The translations under genes and the position numbers were made by a program. From positions 1 through 6,760 of the forward strand of contig WRIF01000090.1 in NCBI GenBank assembly GCA_009782865.1: a stretch of DNA of 6,760 bases, read 5' to 3'. Below, in pieces: positions 1 to 5,223 of the stretch. How positions within the stretch are numbered: the first letter of the stretch is position 1; each line of letters starts with the position of its first letter. A model generated the notes under the pieces. The model was given only the letters and a program-made list of their open reading frames with translations. It made no database searches and was not told where the DNA came from. The DNA comes from Promicromonosporaceae bacterium. Its GTDB lineage: Bacteria > Actinomycetota > Actinomycetes > Actinomycetales > Cellulomonadaceae.

Positions 1-199
1 CTAAAATTGACATATTAAATAAAAAATCATGCCATTTTAAATGATTCGCTAACTCACGGCTAACAATGAACCGCTCCGTTACTTTGATTATCATCTGCCG
101 AACTTGCGGTAATAATAACATTGCAAAGACAAGTAATAACAGACAAGATATGAAAACAATTAATCTCGCATATTTAAAATTAATATTAAACTTTGTCAT
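1..199 (-). CDS. N-terminal part of a small membrane-anchored protein, unknown function (runs off the left edge)
   Basis: Reading the minus strand from the ATG at 199, the frame stays open for 66 codons to the window edge, so only the N-terminus is present. The start is supported by an AAGGAAGG Shine-Dalgarno sequence (minus strand, 213-206) six bases upstream. After a short basic beginning (MTKFNINFKYAR), residues 13-32 form one strongly hydrophobic helix (LIVFISCLLLLVFAML and following), then a charged segment with Lys, Arg and Glu follows. This is the pattern of an uncleaved signal anchor with the rest outside the membrane. Codons are very AT-rich (TTA, ATA, AAT), unlike the GC-rich gene that diverges from it at 412. 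The ATG overlaps by four bases (ATGA) the stop of a very short upstream frame. I do not recognise the family; too little of it is visible. Confidence 0.62.
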   Translation of the reverse strand, partial: MTKFNINFKYARLIVFISCLLLLVFAMLLLPQVRQMIIKVTERFIVSRELANHLKWHDFLFNMSIL

Positions 200-228
200 T
201 GTTTTCCTTCCTTAATCCTTTTAATCAT
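196..228 (-). other. Possible 10-residue upstream ORF coupled to the membrane protein gene
   Basis: On the minus strand an ATG at 228-226 opens a ten-codon frame (MIKRIKEGKQ). Its TGA stop overlaps the ATG of the membrane protein gene as ATGA, an arrangement typical of translational coupling. No clear ribosome binding site precedes this ATG. The same frame is open much further upstream, so the peptide may instead be the tail of a longer ORF or chance. Low confidence. Confidence 0.2.
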
Positions 229-318
229 TTCGCTTATATAATATAAATAACGTTTAACAATTGCAGCTAATCGGTATTTTTTGTATGGATTAGGCAATTT
301 TAAGTAAAAATTAAACAC

Positions 319-347
319 ATCATATATGTTGAGGCGGAGAATGTCAA
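319..347 (-). promoter_or_regulatory. Sigma-A type promoter for the leftward gene
   Basis: On the minus strand a perfect -35 box TTGACA (347-342) is followed after exactly 17 bases by TATGAT (324-319), one mismatch from the consensus -10 box. Transcription would start near 312, giving a leader of about 110 bases before the ATG at 199. This is the better of the two divergent promoters. Confidence 0.68.
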
Positions 348-357
348 TGTATTGACA
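342..357. promoter_or_regulatory. Palindromic operator between divergent promoters
   Basis: TGTCAAT, then GT, then ATTGACA forms a perfect inverted repeat with 7-base arms and a 2-base centre. Each arm contains the TTGACA -35 box of one of the two divergent promoters, so a dimeric repressor bound here would cover both -35 boxes. Sites of this form suit GntR-type or similar helix-turn-helix dimers, and oxidases of the neighbouring gene's family are often under GntR-type control. The regulator's identity is inference, as none is encoded in the window. Confidence 0.5.
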
Positions 358-391
358 ATTTACGGCAGACCTTGTAAGCTTGCAGTATAAT
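352..391 (+). promoter_or_regulatory. Promoter for the FAD-linked oxidase gene
   Basis: TTGACA (352-357) is followed 17 bases later by TAAGCT (375-380), an acceptable -10. Eleven bases further a perfect TATAAT (386-391) has no good -35 at the right distance. Either or both could be used. A GGAGG ribosome binding site at 402-406 lies five bases before the ATG at 412. Confidence 0.5.
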
Positions 392-411
392 ATACAACCG
401 CGGAGGACGGC

Positions 412-891
412 ATGAGCGATCTGATCCTGCCTTTCGCAGATCAATATGAACAGTATCTCCGTGACGAATCCCGCGCGGTGGGATCCGCCAAATACATCGC
501 GTTTCCGGAGACGGACGATGAACTTTTGCGTGCGCTCGATTTCGCCGCCGGGGAAGCGATCCCCGTGACAGTTCAGGGGGCGAGGACCGGACTGGACGGC
601 GGCGCGTCGCCGCGCGGCGGGATCATCATAAGCTGTGAGCGTATGCGCGGGATCACAGAGGCGCGCGAGAGGGAGGACGGCAGCCTTCTTTTGACGGCGC
701 GCGCCGGGACGACGGTATCGGAACTTGACCGCTATCTTGCCGGATTTTTTTGGAAAAACGGGGGGCGCTTCTTCTGGCCCGGGTCAACCTCTGAGGAAAC
801 GGCGACGGTCGCGGGCGCTGTCGCCGGCGGCGCGTCCGGCGTAACCGATTCAGGAAGACAATCCGTGCGACCATGGCTTTCGCCATGCTAG
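412..891 (+). CDS. FAD-linked oxidase (GlcD/lactate-glycolate dehydrogenase-like), truncated N-terminal third
   Basis: The first 143 or so residues match the N-terminal FAD-binding (PCMH-type) half of GlcD-family flavoproteins, which oxidise 2-hydroxy acids such as glycolate and D-lactate. Visible hallmarks are VTVQGARTGLDGGASP (residues 52-67), the loop that grips the FAD pyrophosphate, then GGIIISCERM, then AGTTVSELDRYL, and FWPGSTSEETATVAGAVAG (121-139), which normally leads to a conserved YGxTR segment. That segment is absent: after about VTDSGR the frame enters the next gene's sequence and stops at 889-891, giving 159 codons where the family usually has about 450. The FAD-binding half is incomplete and the substrate domain is missing, so this fragment cannot be functional as it stands. 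The start at 412 is backed by GGAGG and promoter elements. Codons are GC-rich, unlike the AT-rich region before it. Everything after about residue 143 is probably not native. Confidence 0.8.
   Translation: MSDLILPFADQYEQYLRDESRAVGSAKYIAFPETDDELLRALDFAAGEAIPVTVQGARTGLDGGASPRGGIIISCERMRGITEAREREDGSLLLTARAGTTVSELDRYLAGFFWKNGGRFFWPGSTSEETATVAGAVAGGASGVTDSGRQSVRPWLSPC
838..872. other. Junction between two unrelated sequences (probable assembly chimera)
   Basis: To the left, the oxidase frame keeps family-like sequence until about 840-850. To the right, the reading frame of the surface protein (codons 843-872 read NRFRKTIRAT) looks like the positively charged start of its signal peptide but has no start codon. 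So the left gene loses its 3' part and the right gene its 5' end at one place. Base composition, promoter style and anchoring signals on the two sides also point to different phyla. I see no insertion sequence, integrase or direct repeat at the join. Confidence 0.65.
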
Positions 892-3800
892 CCGGAGCCG
901 CAGCAGCCACCGCACCGTTGGCTAGGGCCGCCGATTATCCGGTTGGCGAGTGGGGCACCTACGACGGTGCCGAAACGTTCTGGGGTTCGATGACAGTACA
1001 GGGCCGTTACGGGTTGTGCATTGACCCGGCACTGCAAGCCCCAGATGTGCTCAATGATGCGACCGCCACAAAAGTGTGCGGCACCTACACCAGCGGCAGG
1101 CCGGATAAGAACTCGCAGATCGCCTACCTGCTGGCGAAGTACTTGGAGACTAGCGATGCCCACACTGCTACTTCCTTGTCGCAGTTTGTGCGGGCCGAGT
1201 ATCACCCGAGTATCCCGGTTTTCTATCAGGACCGGTACAACCAGATGCTGGCCGAGGCCGATCAGCATGCCGGACCGAAAGACGCCTACCTCCAGGTTGA
1301 CACCACTGGGCTGAAAGTCTGGTTTGGGCTGGTGCGCGAGGGCGAAGCCGCCGGGATAGCCGGTGGTTCGTTGCCACAGGCGAACGCGCACTACTCGGCG
1401 GGCTACACAGCCACCATCAAGCTGACCACACCGAATGTGACATTCACTGACGGCACGCAAGAAAAGACCATCACCACCGGCACCATAGTCTCGTCTCTGG
1501 CGTTGGCCACCCGGCATGACCTGATTGCTGACGAGAAGGTGACTGCAACTATTGAGGTGACTGATGTTCCGGCATCGTGCTTCTTAGTCCACCAAGCCGG
1601 TGCTGAGGGTCAACGAGCCATAACCCCGCTGACGGTGAACCTGTCAGGCTCGAACACTGGCGCGCCTGCTGAGACGAAGTGGCAGCCGCAGATCGCCACC
1701 GAAATCCCCACCCAAATCCTGGCTAGGAACGCCACCACGGTGGCTGACAGGGTGAAAGCTGACGCGGTGGGTGGCTCCCAGTGGCCGGTCCAAGAATGGG
1801 CCAACCCGATCCAAACCACTCCGAAGACCTACTTCCCGTTTGTGGCCTCCGGTGATGTGGTCAAAAGCACGCTGCCACCGGCGGCCTCCAAAACCCTGCC
1901 CGCCGGGGCCACTGTCGTGTCCACGGCGCCGACCCTGGTGACGTTGACCGGGCCAGGCCAGTGGGCCACAGCCACTACGACCCTGCCGGACACCGGTTCA
2001 GGGCATTATGCGATGCGCTGGTGTCTTGACGCCGCACATCAGGGAGCCAATGCCAAGTATCTGCCTAAGGGTGGGCCGTTTTGTGATGACTACTTCTCTA
2101 TGACAGAGCGGTTCACCATCCCCATGACTTTGGCGGTGGCTTCGGAGTTGCCGGATCAGTTCCGCGCCAGGGGCCAGGCCCCGGATGACACGATCACCGT
2201 GTCGCTGCCGGACGCCAAGGACTCCTGGATCGCCACCCGCGACGGGAAACCCGCCGTGGTCAAGGTGACCGGCACGTTCTATGCCGGGTCCGCCTCGTCG
2301 TTCACCATTGCAGACAAGCCTCCGGCTGACGCGAAGGTGCTCGGCGCGGCTAGTGTCAACGTGACCTTGCCCACATCCGGGCGCAAGCCGGTGACGGTTC
2401 CGGCCCCGGCGGGCTTCACCGTGCCCAGCTCGCAGTACGGGACGTGGGTGTGGCAGATCAAGCGGGCCGACCAGGCCCCCGATGTCGCCGAACTGTTTGA
2501 CAACGATCTTGCTGACAAGTTCGGCCAGCAACTCGAAACGCACGTCACGCAGATGGAGCTGACCGTCCAGTCCGAGGTTGCCGAGACCTCCGTCACGGAG
2601 CCGAAGCGCGACGCCACGGTCGAGGTGTGCGACAACGTGTGGGTAGAGCACGCCGACGCGAAGGACTTGTGGCTGAACCAGTGGGGCACGGACAGGCCCG
2701 TCGCCGTGAAGGTGGACGGCAAGCTCTACCACTCGGCGGTCCCCGCCGCCCAGACACTCGCCATCGACCCGAAACTGCCTGCCGTGGACGAGTACAACCT
2801 GACGTTCACCGCCGCTGGGAAGGACCACGCCCAGCAGGTCTGCCACACCGTCAAGTATGGCGAATACGGGGCCTACGGCTTCGCGTTCGGCATCGACCTG
2901 GCGAAACAACCCGAGGCCGCCAGGGACTACCTGGCCAAGGGTGCGGCGACGCCGTTGTGGCTGCCGGTCGAGACGACGATGGTCAAGCGGATGCCGGTGA
3001 TCCACACCGCCGTAACCCGCTGGTCGGCCACCAACGACGGTAAGGAGACCATCTACTTCACCGACGATCTGTGGCAGATCGACTGGCCCGACGCCCCCGC
3101 TGACACCGACATGACCGGCGCAATCAGCCACGGCCAGTGGACCGGCTACGGCGACTGGGCTGCCGACGGGAAGACCATCAAGGTCGAGTTGTGGCGCGTC
3201 GAGGGCGAGGTCACGCCCGAGTCCTGCACGGCGGACAGCAAGACCGCGAAGCTGATCGCCGTCAACGAGGCCACCCCGGCACTCAACACCTGGGGCGCTT
3301 CCCAGAAGGTCAGTGGTGCGAGGTTCAAGGCCGAAGGCGGCAACGCTACGTACACGTTCGTCATCACCTACCCCGGTGACGCCCGCACCGAGGCGTACCA
3401 GTCGATCTGCGGTGAGAAGTCCGAGACCATCACCCTGATCCACCAAGCGCCCGAATTCATCACCCAGTTGCTCGTGCCCGCCGAGTTGAAAGGCGCGACC
3501 GTCGAGGCCGCCGCCCAACGCGACAAGGCCATCGAGGTCGAAGCGGGCACCGAACTGGTGGACGTGCTCCACGCCTGGTTCCCCGACCAGGACAAACACC
3601 AGTTGGACATGACCGGGTGGGCCGCTACCTGGGACAGCTACTTCATGTCGCTGACCAAGGACACAGCTCTGAAGGTTGTGGACGGCGATGCTGGGAAGGT
3701 CTACGAGGGCGCGGTCTGCACCCCGGAGACCCTGCTCGCGTCCAGCGGCGATCCGATGCCGGTTGAGAGGGCAGGCAACTATCTGTCCCCGGCGATCACC

Positions 3801-4466
3801 ACTCCCGGCGAGCCGGGCATGGTATTCATGGTCGAGACCGTCACCGACAACCAGGGCCATCTCGTCCGGCGTGGCACTTGCGGTGTCGTCTCGGAGTCAG
3901 CCATCATCCTGCCGCCGCCGGAACAGCCCAAGCCGAAGATCACAACCAACGCACCGCAGCACGCAAACGTGGGCGAGAAGATTACCGACGAGGCCATCCT
4001 GACCGGCCCGTTCCCGAAGGGAACCCAAGTCGAGTTCTGGTATCAGCACACCAACTACACGGATCCAGGCGCGGCCCGCGACCAGTTGAAGTGCGATGCA
4101 CCCGACCCGGCCAAGACCGACAGCGCGATCAAGATCGGCGTCACTGTCCTCGACCACGACATCGCCGAAGGCGTCACCGAGAAGCTGCACTCGCCCGAGT
4201 TCACCTCGGACAAGGAAGGCTGCACCTGGATCAAGGAGACCGCCTACACCAGTGACGGCAGGGACAAGACCGTTTTGGCCGAGGGCTACTTCGGTGCCGC
4301 CAAAGAGCGGACCATGTGGCACTCCCCGATCAAGGTTGAGGCAGGCGGCAGCCTCGCCAACACCGGGGCCAGCGTCACCTGTCCCGCGATCATCGGCGGC
4401 CTCGCCCTCCTGGTCGGAGGCACTCTTATCGGCGTCGCCACCTGGCGGCGCAGGCGGATCAACTGA
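873..4466 (+). CDS. Large sortase-anchored surface protein (LANTG), probable fimbrial-type adhesin with six beta modules
   Basis: This 1197-residue protein is built for display on an actinobacterial cell wall. Residues 1-19 (AMLAGAAAATAPLARA) are the hydrophobic core and cleavage region of a signal peptide; cleavage is likely after ARA, giving a mature ADYPVGEW start. The head (about 20-270) has GLCIDP (Cys49) and a second Cys69. The stalk (about 280-1150) consists of six degenerate modules of 138-160 residues, starting near residues 280, 418, 561, 708, 863 and 1023, many with cysteine pairs. LANTG lies at 1161-1165, followed by a hydrophobic helix and RRRR. LAxTG is the substrate form of actinobacterial class E sortases. 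ATG873 is the only start left in frame, as no ATG, GTG or TTG lies between it and the stop at 792, but charged residues upstream (RKTIR) suggest that the true start was lost at the junction. No promoter or ribosome binding site precedes it. A terminator follows. Adhesion is inferred from architecture only; the ligand is unknown. Confidence 0.85.
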   Translation: MAFAMLAGAAAATAPLARAADYPVGEWGTYDGAETFWGSMTVQGRYGLCIDPALQAPDVLNDATATKVCGTYTSGRPDKNSQIAYLLAKYLETSDAHTATSLSQFVRAEYHPSIPVFYQDRYNQMLAEADQHAGPKDAYLQVDTTGLKVWFGLVREGEAAGIAGGSLPQANAHYSAGYTATIKLTTPNVTFTDGTQEKTITTGTIVSSLALATRHDLIADEKVTATIEVTDVPASCFLVHQAGAEGQRAITPLTVNLSGSNTGAPAETKWQPQIATEIPTQILARNATTVADRVKADAVGGSQWPVQEWANPIQTTPKTYFPFVASGDVVKSTLPPAASKTLPAGATVVSTAPTLVTLTGPGQWATATTTLPDTGSGHYAMRWCLDAAHQGANAKYLPKGGPFCDDYFSMTERFTIPMTLAVASELPDQFRARGQAPDDTITVSLPDAKDSWIATRDGKPAVVKVTGTFYAGSASSFTIADKPPADAKVLGAASVNVTLPTSGRKPVTVPAPAGFTVPSSQYGTWVWQIKRADQAPDVAELFDNDLADKFGQQLETHVTQMELTVQSEVAETSVTEPKRDATVEVCDNVWVEHADAKDLWLNQWGTDRPVAVKVDGKLYHSAVPAAQTLAIDPKLPAVDEYNLTFTAAGKDHAQQVCHTVKYGEYGAYGFAFGIDLAKQPEAARDYLAKGAATPLWLPVETTMVKRMPVIHTAVTRWSATNDGKETIYFTDDLWQIDWPDAPADTDMTGAISHGQWTGYGDWAADGKTIKVELWRVEGEVTPESCTADSKTAKLIAVNEATPALNTWGASQKVSGARFKAEGGNATYTFVITYPGDARTEAYQSICGEKSETITLIHQAPEFITQLLVPAELKGATVEAAAQRDKAIEVEAGTELVDVLHAWFPDQDKHQLDMTGWAATWDSYFMSLTKDTALKVVDGDAGKVYEGAVCTPETLLASSGDPMPVERAGNYLSPAITTPGEPGMVFMVETVTDNQGHLVRRGTCGVVSESAIILPPPEQPKPKITTNAPQHANVGEKITDEAILTGPFPKGTQVEFWYQHTNYTDPGAARDQLKCDAPDPAKTDSAIKIGVTVLDHDIAEGVTEKLHSPEFTSDKEGCTWIKETAYTSDGRDKTVLAEGYFGAAKERTMWHSPIKVEAGGSLANTGASVTCPAIIGGLALLVGGTLIGVATWRRRRIN
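1710..4340 (+). repeat. Six degenerate protein modules forming the stalk
   Basis: At the protein level the pattern recurs six times, opening with a strand such as TQILARNA, MTLAVASE, MELTVQSE, MPVIHTAV, ITQLLVPA or PKITTNAP. Most then have an acidic beta-rich middle with DGK or GTxxY-like turns, and a closing aromatic strand such as HYAMRWC, GTWVWQI, YGFAFGI, TYTFVIT, MVFMVET or CTWIKET. Starting residues near 280, 418, 561, 708, 863 and 1023 give a period that lengthens from 138 to 160. DNA identity between modules is low, so the duplications are old. The fold is probably Ig-like, by pattern only. Confidence 0.55.
4353..4463 (+). other. Cell-wall sorting signal (LANTG, membrane helix, RRRR)
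   Basis: The last 37 residues contain the LANTG pentapeptide (4353-4367), a hydrophobic run rich in Ile, Gly, Ala, Leu and Val (from about CPAIIGG to GVATW), and the basic tail RRRRIN. A sortase would cut between Thr and Gly and link the protein to the peptidoglycan. Ala at the second position instead of Pro is typical of class E sortase substrates in Actinomycetota, which supports the taxonomic reading of this half of the window. Confidence 0.88.
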
Positions 4467-4481
4467 CCCTTCCCCAACCAG

Positions 4482-4516
4482 AGGGGCCTGTCACCTGGCG
4501 GCAGTGACAGGCCCCT
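4482..4516 (+). terminator. Strong hairpin terminator without U-tract
   Basis: AGGGGCCTGTCAC (4482-4494) pairs perfectly with GTGACAGGCCCCT (4504-4516), a 13-base-pair GC-rich stem with a 9-base loop, starting 15 bases after the stop codon of the surface protein gene. No T-run follows, which is common in high-GC Actinomycetota. It insulates the downstream gene cluster. Confidence 0.8.
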
Positions 4517-4530
4517 ACTGCCTCACATGC

Positions 4531-4549
4531 CTTCTCAGACACTGAGAGG
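4531..4549. repeat. Short hairpin or operator before the kinase-TIR gene cluster
   Basis: CTTCTCAG (4531-4538), a 3-base loop ACA, then CTGAGAGG (4542-4549) forms an 8-pair stem with one G-T wobble. It lies directly upstream of the likely -35 region of the next gene. It could be an operator for that promoter, a back-up terminator or chance. Confidence 0.3.
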
Positions 4550-4574
4550 CGCAACTCGTCCAGTGACGGGCCAC

Positions 4575-4580
4575 TAGGAT
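4575..4580 (+). promoter_or_regulatory. Possible -10 box for the kinase-TIR gene cluster
   Basis: TAGGAT fits the TAnnnT pattern of actinobacterial -10 boxes and would start transcription near 4587, leaving a leader of about 22 bases before the ATG at 4609. No recognisable -35 lies 16-18 bases upstream, so the call rests on one weak element plus the need for a promoter after the terminator. Confidence 0.3.
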
Positions 4581-4608
4581 TCTGAGTGGAACAACCAAGG
4601 ACACCGCA

Positions 4609-5223
4609 ATGGCTCTCCAGCAGTCGCCCCCTCCGCAGTTCCCCCTTCAAGGTGGGATTGTGGTTCTTGCCGTACTCGGACTGCCGGGAACAGGCAAGAG
4701 CACCCAGGCTGCCGCCTTGGCGAACGAGTGGGGATGCCCAGTGCTCTCGGGAGGTCAGTGGCTTCGGGACCGCGCTGCTTCCGGAGACCTCGACTCCCAA
4801 CATGTCATGCAGGCAGGATTGCCGATGTCGCCTGACGACTATCGCCGTTTCCTTGAAGAGTCAACCACGAGGGACACCACTGTGGTTCTCGACGGATCGC
4901 CACGAAGTGTTGGCCAGGTGGCCGTTCTGAGAGATGTCGCACAGGCGCGCGGCTTTCAGGAACGGGTAGCTGGCCTCGTCCTACGAGGCGTGCCGCTTGC
5001 TGCGCTGTCGCGGAGGCTAGTGGATCGCGGAACTCGCAGCGGACGCATGGATGACAGTGACGTGGTGATCGCTCAGAGGCTTGCTGTTCAATCAGCAGAC
5101 CTTGACATCACCGCGAGGGAGTTCGGCCAGGTGTGGCCTGTTCGAGTCATCCAGGCCAACGGTCCGGTCTCTGATATCTCGCGTAGCGTGGCCGAGGCCG
5201 TCAAGAGCTGGTTGGTGCCGTGA
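4609..5223 (+). CDS. Adenylate-kinase-like P-loop nucleotide kinase
   Basis: This 204-residue protein follows the layout of adenylate/nucleoside monophosphate kinases, which move phosphate from ATP to a nucleotide or similar acceptor. Visible in order are: Walker A GLPGTGKST (residues 24-32); LSGGQWLRDRAASGDL (46-61), in the place of the STGDxLR acceptor-binding segment; VVLDGSPRS (92-100), matching the DGFPR motif; and DRGTRSGRMDD (139-149) followed by RL (157-158), matching the lid arginines GRxDD of the short-lid type. It is not the housekeeping adk. The core motifs diverge (SGGQ for STGD, DGSPRS for DGFPRT), there is an extra N-terminal tail, and the neighbours are not ribosomal or translation genes. 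An AAGGA site (4597-4601) seven bases upstream supports ATG4609. Its TGA shares one base with the ATG of the next gene (TGATG), so the two are probably translated together. Substrate unknown; a role in handling a nucleotide for the TIR-like partner is inference. Confidence 0.75.
   Translation: MALQQSPPPQFPLQGGIVVLAVLGLPGTGKSTQAAALANEWGCPVLSGGQWLRDRAASGDLDSQHVMQAGLPMSPDDYRRFLEESTTRDTTVVLDGSPRSVGQVAVLRDVAQARGFQERVAGLVLRGVPLAALSRRLVDRGTRSGRMDDSDVVIAQRLAVQSADLDITAREFGQVWPVRVIQANGPVSDISRSVAEAVKSWLVP

Larger units (their letters stand above)
200..411. other. AT-rich divergent intergenic region
   Basis: This stretch separates the leftward membrane protein gene from the rightward oxidase gene. It holds the two divergent promoters and the palindrome described separately, and an untranslated leader of roughly 110 bases for the leftward gene. 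The leader is AT-rich, and I saw no riboswitch-like fold or attenuator in it. An open frame on the minus strand crosses the region but lacks a convincing start. Confidence 0.6.

Noticed and set aside
196..444. Minus-strand 82-residue frame across the AT-rich intergenic region
   Set aside because: Its only ATG near the 5' end lies inside the oxidase gene and upstream of the leftward promoter. No start with a ribosome binding site follows the predicted transcription start, and the sequence shows no family features. Only its last ten codons might matter, as a coupled leader peptide.
838..872. Natural fusion of oxidase and surface protein, or an insertion site
   Set aside because: The two genes are in different frames, and no target duplication, inverted repeats or integrase gene is visible.
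1998..3860. Long minus-strand open frame (620 residues) opposite the surface protein gene
   Set aside because: It is a GC-rich shadow frame with low-complexity Gly, Val, Leu, Arg and Asp content and no motifs. The plus strand carries a signal peptide, repeat modules and a sorting signal.
4609..5223. Housekeeping adenylate kinase (adk)
   Set aside because: Key motifs diverge and the neighbours are not the secY/infA/map genes usually found beside adk. It also has an unusual N-terminal tail.
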